52,448 nucleotides of DNA from an uncultured Halieaceae bacterium (GTDB taxonomy: Bacteria; Pseudomonadota; Gammaproteobacteria; Pseudomonadales; Halieaceae), in NCBI GenBank assembly GCA_913048575.1, contig CAJWWJ010000002.1, forward strand, positions 1 to 52,448, read 5' to 3'. The notes below the pieces were generated by a model. That model was not told the origin of the DNA. It did no database searches and saw only the letters and a list, made by a program, of their open reading frames with translations. Made by a program: the position numbers and the translations under genes. Shown piece by piece: positions 44,320 to 52,448 of this stretch (position 1 is the stretch's first letter; every line of letters starts with the position of its first letter).

Positions 44320-45696
44320 ATGAAAATCATTATCCTCGGAGCAGGTCAGGTGGGGGGTACGCTCGCAGAGCACCTGGCCGACGAGCAAAACGATATTACC
44401 GTGGTTGACGAACGGGCGGCGACATTGAAGCGTCTGCAAGAGCGGCTGGATATCCGCACGGTCTTAGGTAACGGCGCCCACCCCACAACGCTCATGAACG
44501 CTGGCGCTGACGATGCCGATATGCTGATCGCGGTGACCGATAGCGATGAGATCAACATGCTCGCCTGCTCAGTCGCCTTCACGCTTTTTCGGACCCCAAC
44601 TAAGATCAGCCGCGTGAGGTCTACCGACTATTTATCAGAACACGCTGCCTTATTTGCCTCTGGCGCAATTCCAGTCGATGTCATCATTGGTCCAGAGCAA
44701 CTCGTCACCCGCAATATCGAGCAGTTGATTGCCAACCCCGGGTCACTACAGGTCCTTGATTTCGCCGAGGGCCGCATTCGTCTTGTAGCCGTCAGAGCGG
44801 TAGAGGGGGGCCCCATCGTCGGTCGAGAGCTGCAAGAAATTCGCGAGCACATGCCGCGAGTCGATACCCGGGTTGCCGCTATTTTTCGACGTCTCGGCGA
44901 CCCGATCATTCCAGAAGGCTCCACCGTCGTCGAGCCTGACGACGAAGTGTTCTTTATCGCGGCGCGAGAACATATCCGTGATGTCACCGCCGAACTCCGA
45001 GATGTCGATAAGCCCTATCACCGCATTATGATTGCCGGCGGTGGCAACATCGGAGCGACCCTAGCGGGTCGGTTGGAAAAACGTTACCAAGTCAAAGTGA
45101 TTGAGCGCTCCTATGAAAGATGTCGGACGCTATCGGATTTATTAGAGGACAGCATCGTCTTACACGGCAGTGGTAATGAACCCATGCTGTTACGACAGGA
45201 GAATATTGAAAATACAGATGTTTTCTGTGCACTAACCGATAACGATGAATCAAACATCATGATGTCGATGCTGGCCAAGCGGTTAGGCGCTAAGAAAGTG
45301 ATCACGCTCATCACGAATTCAGCCTATGTTGATTTGATCGGCGAAGAAATTGACATCGCCATCTCACCGCAACAAATCACAATTAGTAGTTTACTGGCGC
45401 ATGTTCGCCGCGGTGATATCAGCGCTGTTCACTCTCTTCGCCGAGGCGCAGCTGAAGCCATTGAGCTCACGGCGCACGGTGATGCACGCTCGTCTAAAGT
45501 AGTCGGCCAGCGCCTAGATGCACTGAAACTGCCGTCGAGCGTCACGGTAGGCGCGATTTTGCGTGGTGATGATGTGTTAATTGCACATGGCAATGTTGTC
45601 GTAGAGGCGAATGATCACGTGATTCTGTTTTTGACTGACCGCACGCAGATTTCCGCCGTCGAAAAATTGTTTGCAGTGGGCTTCGGCTTTATCTGA
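44320..45696 (+). CDS. trkA: Trk system potassium uptake regulatory protein TrkA
   Basis: TrkA is the cytoplasmic NAD(H)-binding gating subunit of the Trk K+ uptake system. The 458-aa protein has the duplicated RCK layout: Rossmann 1 (IILGAGQVGGTLAEHL, about 3-18) plus TrkA_C (about 140-220), then Rossmann 2 (IAGGGNIGATLAGRL, about 238-252) plus a second TrkA_C domain to the end. Its stop overlaps the trkH ATG by 1 base (TGATG), so gating subunit and channel are made together. Confidence 0.96.
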   Translation: MKIIILGAGQVGGTLAEHLADEQNDITVVDERAATLKRLQERLDIRTVLGNGAHPTTLMNAGADDADMLIAVTDSDEINMLACSVAFTLFRTPTKISRVRSTDYLSEHAALFASGAIPVDVIIGPEQLVTRNIEQLIANPGSLQVLDFAEGRIRLVAVRAVEGGPIVGRELQEIREHMPRVDTRVAAIFRRLGDPIIPEGSTVVEPDDEVFFIAAREHIRDVTAELRDVDKPYHRIMIAGGGNIGATLAGRLEKRYQVKVIERSYERCRTLSDLLEDSIVLHGSGNEPMLLRQENIENTDVFCALTDNDESNIMMSMLAKRLGAKKVITLITNSAYVDLIGEEIDIAISPQQITISSLLAHVRRGDISAVHSLRRGAAEAIELTAHGDARSSKVVGQRLDALKLPSSVTVGAILRGDDVLIAHGNVVVEANDHVILFLTDRTQISAVEKLFAVGFGFI

Positions 45697-47144
45697 TGCA
45701 GTTTGCGATGGCCTTTAAAATCATCGGTGTGTTGTTGATATTATTCAGTAGCGCAATGCTGCCCTCGCTATTCTTATCGGTAATCAGTCAAGACGGCATC
45801 GAGTCGGCCTTTGCGATCGGCTTTGGCGCAACACTGGCAGCAGGCATACTGCTGTGGCTGCCTAACCGCCTTCGTCGTCGGGATCTAAATATCCGTGATG
45901 GCTTTCTCGTGACGGCCTTATTTTGGATTGTGCTGGGGTTATTTGGCGCCATACCCCTTTGGATCACACCGCAACTCGACTTATCGCCGATCGCTGCTAT
46001 TTTCGAATCCATATCGGGACTGACCACCACGGGTGCAACGGTTATCACCGGGCTCGATGCACTGCCTCGGTCGCTCTTACTCTACCGACAACTGCTCCAA
46101 TGGCTCGGCGGCATCGGTATTATCGTTTTAGCCGTAGCGATTCTCCCGATGCTCGGCATCGGTGGCATGCAGTTATACCGTGCAGAAAGCGCGGGCCCCT
46201 CCAAAGATCGCAAACTGACGCCGCGGATCACCAGCACCGCAAAAGCGCTATTTGGTATCTATTTGTTACTCACCGTAGCGTGTGCTTTGAGTTACTTTGC
46301 CGCCGGCATGTCGCCGTTTGATGCGCTGTGTCATGCCTTTTCCACGGTCGCGATCGGGGGTTTTTCTACCCATGATGCGAGCCTAGGCTACTACGAAGAA
46401 AACGCTATTTTATTGGTGAGCTCGTTATTTATGCTGTTCTCAGCGATCAATTTTGGTCTGCACTTTGTCGCATTACAACGCCGCACCGCGCGCGTTTATG
46501 CGCGCGATTCCGAAACCGCTTTTTTTGTCACTGTGATAGCACTGGCTACCGTCGTCACCTGCAGCTTGTTACTGACCACCGAAACGCTAGGAGTAGAAGA
46601 CAGCCTGATACACGGATTCTTTCAGACGATTTCTATCGCAACAACGACAGGGTTTACCACCCAAGATTTTTCAATCTGGCCCCTGTTTTTGCCCATTCTT
46701 TTATTGATGCTGAGCTTTATGGGCGGTTGCGTAGGATCAACAGGAGGCGGCATGAAGGCGATGCGAATTTTGCTGATATTCCGCCAGGGTGTGCGAGAAC
46801 TTCGGCAACTGCTTCACCCCAATGCGGTGATTCCACTCAAACTGGATGCGCGGAGAGTTCAAACGGAAGTGATCAGTGCAGTTTGGAGTTTTTTTGCCGT
46901 TTATATGTTTTGTTTCGTCATGATTTGGCTCGCATTACTGGCCACTAATCTTGACTTTATTTCTGCTTTTTCAGCAGTGGTCGCGACGATGAATAATTTA
47001 GGGCCGGGCTTAGGCGAAGTGTCCGGCGATTACGGATCCGTGAGTGAAGCAGGAAAATTGATTCTTTGCTTAGCGATGCTGATGGGTAGGCTAGAGGTAT
47101 TCACTTTGCTGGTGTTATTCACCCCTGCATTTTGGCGTCACTAA
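45696..47144 (+). CDS. trkH: Trk system potassium uptake protein TrkH
   Basis: TrkH is the membrane pore of the Trk K+ transporter. The 482-aa protein has the expected ten or so hydrophobic segments arranged as four M1-P-M2 repeats, each with a filter-like loop: SGLTTTGATVI (about 106-116), STVAIGGFSTHD (about 217-228), ISIATTTGFTTQD (about 312-324) and VVATMNNLGPG (about 426-436). It is coupled to trkA upstream and ends 16 bp from the convergent djlA, with no clear terminator between them. Confidence 0.96.
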   Translation: MQFAMAFKIIGVLLILFSSAMLPSLFLSVISQDGIESAFAIGFGATLAAGILLWLPNRLRRRDLNIRDGFLVTALFWIVLGLFGAIPLWITPQLDLSPIAAIFESISGLTTTGATVITGLDALPRSLLLYRQLLQWLGGIGIIVLAVAILPMLGIGGMQLYRAESAGPSKDRKLTPRITSTAKALFGIYLLLTVACALSYFAAGMSPFDALCHAFSTVAIGGFSTHDASLGYYEENAILLVSSLFMLFSAINFGLHFVALQRRTARVYARDSETAFFVTVIALATVVTCSLLLTTETLGVEDSLIHGFFQTISIATTTGFTTQDFSIWPLFLPILLLMLSFMGGCVGSTGGGMKAMRILLIFRQGVRELRQLLHPNAVIPLKLDARRVQTEVISAVWSFFAVYMFCFVMIWLALLATNLDFISAFSAVVATMNNLGPGLGEVSGDYGSVSEAGKLILCLAMLMGRLEVFTLLVLFTPAFWRH

Positions 47145-47160
47145 GTCATTAGCCGCGCTG

Positions 47161-47982
47161 TTACTTCAAGCCTCGCGATTCTTGAATAACCTCATAAGCA
47201 GCCGTGATCTCTTGCGCACGCTCGGTACCCACTCGCAATAACTCATCAGGTACACCCTCGGCGATCAATTTATCCGGGTGATTCTCACTCATCAGCTTTC
47301 GATATCGACGCTTAATTTCTGCAGGAGTGGCATCAGCTTGCAAGCCGAGCGCGGCATAAGCGGTATGCAACGCGTTTGTGGCACTACTCTGCCCCGAGCG
47401 CCGATAATCCGACTGCGAGGAGTAGCGCTCTTGAAATTGTGCCTGCGCATTGGCCATTGAGATCAATTGGTCAACTTCACGCTGTGGCAGTGAAAGCAGC
47501 GCCGCCACTTGATACAAAGCCTCTCGCTCAGCCTCTGAAAAGGTGCCGTCGGCAAGCGCGATGCCGATCAAGAACGCCATTAAAGTATGTTGTGCCTGCC
47601 GCCGTGGCCCCAAACATTGGGCAAAGCGCGCAACCGTCGGTGCGGGATCAAAGCCAGACGAAGACCCCACCTTAAAGTGCTCAATCGCATTACGGCGTTG
47701 CAACGCGGTGAGTCTGAGTTGCGTGAATAACGATTCGGTCTGTGCAACCTCGGCTTCAGAAACGCGCCCATCCGCCTTAGCAACGAACCCTAATAAGGTA
47801 AAGGAGGTTTCAAAAAATTGGGCCCGCATCATAGGAACGGCTTCAGGTCCGGACAGTTGCAGCGCGCGCCATAAACCTCGATCAAAAGCGTGGCCGAGTA
47901 CCAAACCGAATAATAAGCCGGCAGGACCAAAGGCCAAAAACCCAATGGTGCCCGCTATGCACTTACCGATAATTCTGTTCAT
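47161..47982 (-). CDS. djlA: membrane-anchored J-domain co-chaperone DjlA
   Basis: DjlA stimulates DnaK from the cytoplasmic membrane. The 273-aa protein has the family order: a single N-terminal transmembrane segment rich in Gly (about 8-29), a TerB-like helical domain (about 50-180; ETSFTLLGFVAKADGRVSE), a short Gln/Ser linker and a C-terminal J domain (about 205-273) with the HPD motif in ENHPDKL. The ATG overlaps the upstream lipid A acyltransferase stop by 4 bp (ATGA). Confidence 0.93.
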   Translation of the reverse strand: MNRIIGKCIAGTIGFLAFGPAGLLFGLVLGHAFDRGLWRALQLSGPEAVPMMRAQFFETSFTLLGFVAKADGRVSEAEVAQTESLFTQLRLTALQRRNAIEHFKVGSSSGFDPAPTVARFAQCLGPRRQAQHTLMAFLIGIALADGTFSEAEREALYQVAALLSLPQREVDQLISMANAQAQFQERYSSQSDYRRSGQSSATNALHTAYAALGLQADATPAEIKRRYRKLMSENHPDKLIAEGVPDELLRVGTERAQEITAAYEVIQESRGLK

Positions 47983-48932
47983 GACGACACCCTACCCTCA
48001 TCGATAAGCGGTGAATTGAGCCAATCGTAATGATCGACTGGGCCCTGCGGACGGCAACGAAAACGCTTGTACTGCCACTGATATTGGGCTTCGTTGCCGA
48101 CGATAAGATTTTCAACCCCACGGTTAATTGCCGTCAGAGCCTCCAGCGAGTCATCACTATAAACACCCTCCTCTGTGGCACGGTATATCGCGTGAAAACC
48201 CGTTGGTGTGCGGAGCACTGTACCCATGACAGCCGCCGCGCCTGATCGCTTAATGAGGTTGTAGGCCAGCGTGGCGGTAAAACACTCGACACCAAAGAAC
48301 GGGGCATTGAGCCCAGCCTTGTCATCTTTGGGGACCTGATCAGGCAATATCCCTGTAATCCCGCCCCGTCGGACGGAGCGCACCAGCTCGGCAATCCCAC
48401 GTGGCGTTGTCGGAACCAACCGGCCGCCTGTTCGTTGTCGACCACGATGCACCAGTCGGTCCACTCGCTTCAGGGCCAAGGGTTCGTAAAGCGCGACAAG
48501 ATCTCCCAGCGTCGCAAGGTGCATCCCTAACAATTCCCAGTTGCCCAAGTGCGGGCCCAACACAATAACGCCCCTACCGGAGGCAAGCGGCTCGGTGACA
48601 GCCTCAATACCTTCAACGGTTAACATTGCAGACGTTTTCGACCATGAACCTGACCACAGCGGGCCAATTTCAGTTAATAATTCTGCTGTTGATTGCACGC
48701 TTTGACGAGCCACGGCGCGCCGTTTGTCAGGGGCCCAATCAGGGTAAGCCAACTCAAGATTTCGAATCGCCACGCGACGCATTCGTGCGTTGAACCGATA
48801 TAGGACGCGCCCCACCCCTTTGCCCAGCGCTCGTGACCAACGTATCGGGATGAGTCGTGTCACAGTCATCAACACTTTCACAAGCGAGACTACCGTCCAC
48901 TCCAACCAAACGGGTTTTGATGTCACAGCCAT
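47979..48932 (-). CDS. LpxL/HtrB-family lipid A acyltransferase
   Basis: This enzyme adds a secondary acyl chain to Kdo-lipid A, or is a close homologue, acting at the inner membrane. Family motifs are the catalytic HX4E in [10 protein letters not shown] (about residue 126), [27 protein letters not shown] and [14 protein letters not shown]. The N terminus is hydrophobic. The track start at 48962 was replaced by the ATG at 48932 (317 aa), which fits family length and leaves a small dyad in the leader, although neither start has a good ribosome binding site. It overlaps djlA by 4 bp and is divergent from glyQ. waaA is elsewhere in the window. Confidence 0.88.
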   Translation of the reverse strand: MAVTSKPVWLEWTVVSLVKVLMTVTRLIPIRWSRALGKGVGRVLYRFNARMRRVAIRNLELAYPDWAPDKRRAVARQSVQSTAELLTEIGPLWSGSWSKTSAMLTVEGIEAVTEPLASGRGVIVLGPHLGNWELLGMHLATLGDLVALYEPLALKRVDRLVHRGRQRTGGRLVPTTPRGIAELVRSVRRGGITGILPDQVPKDDKAGLNAPFFGVECFTATLAYNLIKRSGAAAVMGTVLRTPTGFHAIYRATEEGVYSDDSLEALTAINRGVENLIVGNEAQYQWQYKRFRCRPQGPVDHYDWLNSPLIDEGRVSS

Positions 48933-48937
48933 AACGA

Positions 48938-48952
48938 TACCGAAACTCGGTA
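48938..48952. promoter_or_regulatory. small dyad TACCGA-AAC-TCGGTA before the acyltransferase start
   Basis: A perfect 6-bp inverted repeat with a 3-base centre lies 5 bp upstream of the chosen acyltransferase ATG. It could be an operator in the divergent glyQ/acyltransferase region or a leader hairpin. If the acyltransferase really starts at 48962 it is simply coding. Confidence 0.35.
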
Positions 48953-48995
48953 AGATCCACATGGGGAAAGCTTATTATGGCGCGCACAACGCAGT

Positions 48996-49001
48996 TATAC
49001 T
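48996..49001 (+). promoter_or_regulatory. -10 element (TATACT) for glyQ-glyS
   Basis: TATACT lies 31 bp before the chosen glyQ GTG. Transcription would begin near 49008, downstream of the ATG at 49003, which argues for initiation at the GTG at 49033. The -35 region is weak. A minus-strand CATAAT at 48974-48979 could serve the divergent acyltransferase. Confidence 0.4.
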
Positions 49002-49032
49002 AATGCTTGTCTTTTGTTTTAGGTTATTTCCT

Positions 49033-49977
49033 GTGGGTTCCCCGACATTTCAAGATATTATCCTGCGCTTGCAGGGCTACTGGGCCAGCCACGGCTGTGT
49101 TGTCCTACAACCCCTGGACATGGAGGTGGGCGCAGGGACCTTTCATCCCGCCACGTTTTTACGCGCACTGGGGCCAGAGAATTGGAACGCCGCTTACGTG
49201 CAGCCCAGCCGGCGGCCTGCCGATGGTCGCTATGGCGAAAACCCGAACCGTTTACAACATTACTATCAGTTTCAAGTTGTTATGAAGCCGTCACCACCGG
49301 ACTTCCAAGACCTTTACCTGGGCAGTCTTTATGCGCTGGGCGTAGACCCCCTCATACACGACATACGCTTCGTTGAAGATAACTGGGAATCACCCACACT
49401 CGGCGCTTGGGGCTTGGGGTGGGAAGTCTGGTTGAACGGCATGGAAGTCAGCCAGTTCACCTATTTTCAACAAGCCGGCGGGCTAGAATGCTACCCAGTG
49501 ACCGGCGAGCTCACCTATGGCATCGAGCGAATCGCCATGTATCTGCAAGGGGTCGAATCAGTCTATGACTTGATCTGGGCAGAGACTCCTGCAGGGCCCG
49601 TCACCTATGGTGATGTGTATCACCAAAACGAGGTGGAAATGTCGGTATTTAATTTTGTAGAAGCCGATGTTGATAACTTATTTACTCAGTTCGCTTTTTA
49701 TGAACAAGAAGCAATCCGTCTAGCCAACAAGCAACTGCCCCTACCCGCCTATGAGCAGGTGATGAAAGCCTCACATACCTTCAATTTGCTGGACGCGCGA
49801 CATGCTATCGGCGTGACCGAACGGCAACGCTATATCCTGCGAGTCCGCACGCTGGCGCGGGCGGCATCACAGGCCTATGTTGCGGCGAGAGCCGCTCTCG
49901 GTTTTCCTCAGGCAGATCCTGATCTCGCCGCCGCAGCATTGGCACAACTCGACGCTGTGAAGGAGTCTGCCGCATGA
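49033..49977 (+). CDS. glyQ: glycine-tRNA ligase alpha subunit
   Basis: GlyQ is the catalytic (class II) subunit of the tetrameric alpha2beta2 glycyl-tRNA synthetase. The track ORF (48790, 395 aa) is too long and antisense to the acyltransferase. The GTG at 49033 gives 314 aa, close to the family length, begins [17 protein letters not shown] as relatives do, and has AGG nine bases upstream. Motifs are [38 protein letters not shown] and [21 protein letters not shown]. It overlaps glyS by 4 bp (ATGA). Confidence 0.95.
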   Translation: MGSPTFQDIILRLQGYWASHGCVVLQPLDMEVGAGTFHPATFLRALGPENWNAAYVQPSRRPADGRYGENPNRLQHYYQFQVVMKPSPPDFQDLYLGSLYALGVDPLIHDIRFVEDNWESPTLGAWGLGWEVWLNGMEVSQFTYFQQAGGLECYPVTGELTYGIERIAMYLQGVESVYDLIWAETPAGPVTYGDVYHQNEVEMSVFNFVEADVDNLFTQFAFYEQEAIRLANKQLPLPAYEQVMKASHTFNLLDARHAIGVTERQRYILRVRTLARAASQAYVAARAALGFPQADPDLAAAALAQLDAVKESAA

Positions 49978-52049
49978 GCACAGCTGATCTGCTTTTTGAG
50001 TTGGGAACAGAAGAACTGCCCGCCGGAGACATTGAGCAACTCGTGACCGCACTGTCAGCGGGCATAGCGAACGGCTTAACAGAGCAAGGTTTGCCTTTTA
50101 CTGATGCTCGTTGTTTTTCCACTCCGCGCCGACTGGCGGTATTGATCAGTGATGTCACCCTCAAAGGCCCTGACATCGAGCGGACGGTGGTTGGCCCACC
50201 TGTCTCTGCCGCTCGCAACGAAGAAGGAGATTGGACCAAAGCGGCTGAAGGATTCGCCCGAAAACAAGGCATCACCCTAGATGCCTTGTTGATAAAGGAG
50301 GAGCAAGGTGTTGAACGGATTGTCGCCAACATTGCTCAAATTGGCGTCGAAGCGGCGTCAGTGATTCCAGAGATTGTCAGCGCCGCTGTCAACGCACTAC
50401 CTGTCTCAAAGCGGATGCGATGGGGACGCACCCGGTATGATTTTTTAAGGCCTGTGCAATGGCTAGTGCTATTACTGGGGAAAGCCACCCTTCCGCTCGA
50501 GTTATTTGGACGACACAGCGGTCGGGAGAGCAGGGGCCACCGTTTTCACGCTAACCATGCTGTCAGTATTGCCGAACCGAGTGACTATAAAGCCGCACTG
50601 CACCAAGCAAAAGTGATAGTAGATGTAGACGAGCGCCGTGCGCGAGTCGCTGAACAGGTATCTCAGCTTCAGGGCACGGGAGAGCAAGTCGCCTTATCGA
50701 AGGAATTGCTCAATGAGGTCACCGGTCTGGTTGAGTGGCCTGTCGCACTCCGCGGCAGCTTTGATAAAAGCTTCCTTGATGTGCCTGCTCAAGCATTGAT
50801 TTCCGCGATGAAAACACACCAAAAATATTTTCACATCACGGATCAAAAGACTGGCGCATTACTGCCTGCGTTTATCACCGTCGCCAATATCGAGAGTCAA
50901 CAACCCTCAGAGGTCATCGCGGGCAATGAGCGCGTGATCCGACCCAGACTCAGCGATGCTGCTTTTTTCTTTGCCAATGATAAACAATCGACCTTGTCAT
51001 CAAGGCAAGAGCGGTTAAGCAGTGTCATCTTTCAGCGCGAACTGGGAAGCCTGCTAGACAAGACGCATCGCATGGAAACGTTAGCGGCAGCATTGGCTAA
51101 CGCCACAAACGCCGACCCCGGTATCACCGCACGGGCAGCAGCGCTCGCCAAATGCGACCTGGTGTCAGAGATGGTGCTGGAGTTTCCTGAACTACAAGGT
51201 ATCGCGGGCGCACATTACGCTCGGCACGACGGCGAACCTGATCGTGTCGCCAACGCGATAGAAGCGCATTACTACCCCAGGTTTGCTGGCGACGCCCTAC
51301 CCGCCACTCCCGAAGCAACGGCAGTGGCCTTAGCCGATCGCCTTGATACCTTAGTGGGTATTTTTGGTATCGGTCAGCCGCCGACAGGCTCTAAAGACCC
51401 CTTTGGACTGCGGCGCGCAGCATTGGCGATTATCAGGATGCTGATTGAGTGTGATCATCCGATAGCACTCGATAACTTGCTAGAAAGTGCCTGCGCTCAC
51501 CACAAGGCAGCGTTGGCACCCGATACTGCTGATCAGGTCTTACAATACCTCCTAGAGCGGCTCGATAACTGGTACGAAAGCCAATCGATTCACGTAGACG
51601 TGGTGCGCGCCGTACTGGCGGTAGAAACGCGGCAGCTTCACGATATCGATCTGCGGATCAAAGCACTGGCCGCATTTGCCGAAACCGACACAGCCCAACA
51701 GCTGGCGGCCGCCAACAAGCGCGTGGCGAATATTCTTGCTAAATCCGACGAGCAAGATATCGCGCCACCCGATTCATCACTCTTTCAGGAGCCGGCTGAG
51801 CACGCGCTCCTCAACGCGGTCACTCAGGCAGGACAGGCGCTGACACCGCTGATTGCCGAGCGAGACTATCGCGCCGCCCTAGAGCAATTGGCAACGTTGC
51901 GGGCACCGGTGGACGACTTTTTCGAGTCAGTCATGGTGAACGCCGAGAACCCCGCCGAGCGAGTTAACCGGTTACGGTTGCTGGGCACCTTGCGATCTTC
52001 ATTCACACAGCTGGCTGATTTAGCACTGTTGTCCTCGGGCTCAGAATGA
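49974..52049 (+). CDS. glyS: glycine-tRNA ligase beta subunit
   Basis: GlyS is the large subunit of the bacterial heterotetrameric glycyl-tRNA synthetase and binds tRNA-Gly. The 691-aa protein begins [14 protein letters not shown], the family's N-terminal hallmark, and contains [53 protein letters not shown] and [15 protein letters not shown] with the following [13 protein letters not shown]-terminal anticodon-binding-like DALR region ends the protein. It overlaps glyQ upstream and the rmuC-like gene downstream by 4 bp each. Confidence 0.97.
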   Translation: MSTADLLFELGTEELPAGDIEQLVTALSAGIANGLTEQGLPFTDARCFSTPRRLAVLISDVTLKGPDIERTVVGPPVSAARNEEGDWTKAAEGFARKQGITLDALLIKEEQGVERIVANIAQIGVEAASVIPEIVSAAVNALPVSKRMRWGRTRYDFLRPVQWLVLLLGKATLPLELFGRHSGRESRGHRFHANHAVSIAEPSDYKAALHQAKVIVDVDERRARVAEQVSQLQGTGEQVALSKELLNEVTGLVEWPVALRGSFDKSFLDVPAQALISAMKTHQKYFHITDQKTGALLPAFITVANIESQQPSEVIAGNERVIRPRLSDAAFFFANDKQSTLSSRQERLSSVIFQRELGSLLDKTHRMETLAAALANATNADPGITARAAALAKCDLVSEMVLEFPELQGIAGAHYARHDGEPDRVANAIEAHYYPRFAGDALPATPEATAVALADRLDTLVGIFGIGQPPTGSKDPFGLRRAALAIIRMLIECDHPIALDNLLESACAHHKAALAPDTADQVLQYLLERLDNWYESQSIHVDVVRAVLAVETRQLHDIDLRIKALAAFAETDTAQQLAAANKRVANILAKSDEQDIAPPDSSLFQEPAEHALLNAVTQAGQALTPLIAERDYRAALEQLATLRAPVDDFFESVMVNAENPAERVNRLRLLGTLRSSFTQLADLALLSSGSE

Positions 52050-52448
52050 GCGCTGACGCGTTGTTTTGGGCCGGCCTAGCCACCGCGGTCAGTGTTGGCT
52101 TGGCACTGTGCCTTATGGCGCTACAAAAAAGACGGGCAGACTTAACCGCGGCCCAACAGATGCTGACCGCACAGGCCACTGAGACCGCGGTGGCTCACGA
52201 ACGAAATGCTCAACTTCAAGCGGAGTTGTCGCTGTTACAACAAACACTGGCGACGCTGCAGGCAGACCTCAGCGCGCAAACGGCCACCCTCACCGAACGC
52301 GAAGCCAACCATCAAAATCAAATTAAATGGGCAGAGTCCTCTCGCACTGCACTCAAAGCAGAGCTAGAAAACATCGGCCAAAAACTCCTGTCGGCCTCGG
52401 GAAAAACGCTTGAGACCACTAACCAAAAAAGTCTCGATAGCCTACTCA
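52046..52448 (+). CDS. rmuC: RmuC-like protein, 5' part only
   Basis: An ORF absent from the track starts at the ATG overlapping the glyS stop (ATGA) and runs open to the window edge, 134 codons. It encodes an N-terminal membrane anchor (about 5-27, LFWAGLATAVSVGLALCLMAL), then a long heptad-rich coiled coil (about 28-115, with many Gln, Ala, Leu and Glu), and the start of a domain (LSASGKTLETTNQKSLDSLL) that resembles RmuC, a nuclease-fold protein that limits recombination at inverted repeats. The nuclease domain itself lies outside the window, so the assignment is by the N-terminal layout and that short segment. Confidence 0.65.
   Translation, partial: MSADALFWAGLATAVSVGLALCLMALQKRRADLTAAQQMLTAQATETAVAHERNAQLQAELSLLQQTLATLQADLSAQTATLTEREANHQNQIKWAESSRTALKAELENIGQKLLSASGKTLETTNQKSLDSLL

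Noticed and set aside
48790-49032. Upstream 243 bp of the long glyQ ORF as coding
   Set aside because: It is antisense to the acyltransferase gene and includes the likely promoter; the family length fits the GTG at 49033.

Overview
The window reads as chromosomal DNA of a free-living, aerobic, Gram-negative gammaproteobacterium. Lipid A and Kdo genes, TolC, periplasmic DsbA, an aa3-type cytochrome c oxidase operon and the gene orders all point this way. Two blocks match remembered Pseudomonas aeruginosa orders beside the replication origin: dsbA / cytochrome c4 / cytochrome c5 / engB / polA, and aroE / hemF / tsaC / dprA / LysM protein / def / fmt / rsmB / trkA ... lipid A acyltransferase / glyQ / glyS. 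I infer an origin-proximal segment from a Pseudomonas-like lineage, possibly a marine Cellvibrionales/Halieaceae relative; the family-level guess is weak. No rRNA, tRNA, transposase, phage, CRISPR or dnaA/oriC was seen. Coding density is very high and no gap exceeds about 235 bp.

Layout. (1) 1-4.2 kb: cpdA and yqiB, divergent tolC, and convergent Kdo transferase waaA. (2) 4.3-7.9 kb: a methyltransferase, a QW-motif alpha/alpha-toroid protein, a second methyltransferase and a GT4 glycosyltransferase, which is the least explained block. (3) 8.1-12.5 kb: the dTDP-L-rhamnose pathway split into two convergent units, rmlA-rmlC and rmlD-rmlB, the latter behind an alpha/beta hydrolase. (4) 12.6-23.1 kb: amino acid and nitrogen metabolism (ilvE, glnE, argA, ilvD, leuA), a DUF6279 lipoprotein, and an Lrp/AsnC regulator divergent from leuA with a striking 44-bp dyad before its start codon. 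(5) 23.1-28.4 kb: dsbA, cytochromes c4 and c5, engB, polA. (6) 28.4-35.4 kb: cytochrome oxidase subunits and assembly factors (ctaC, ctaD, ctaG, ctaE, SURF1, a Sco-like CxxxC protein, Sco1) with a clear terminator, but no heme A/O synthase genes. (7) 35.5-52.4 kb: housekeeping genes yheV, gamma-carbonic anhydrase, aroE, hemF, tsaC, dprA, a LysM protein, def-fmt-rsmB, trkA-trkH, djlA, a lipid A acyltransferase, glyQ-glyS, and the 5' part of rmuC cut by the window edge.

How the genes fit together: ilvD, ilvE and leuA supply branched-chain amino acids beside a candidate amino-acid-responsive regulator. waaA, the lipid A acyltransferase, rmlABCD and the GT4/methyltransferase block all concern envelope glycolipid or glycan synthesis. 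The cta genes with c4/c5 cytochromes and DsbA form an aerobic respiratory and periplasmic redox set. def-fmt-rsmB and glyQS serve translation.

I found no clearly new defence or mobile system. The most novel-looking items are the toroid/GT4/methyltransferase block, the nested dyad upstream of the Lrp gene, and short tandem duplications covering two stop codons. Several starts were moved from the longest ORF on the basis of ribosome binding sites, 4-bp overlaps or family length.
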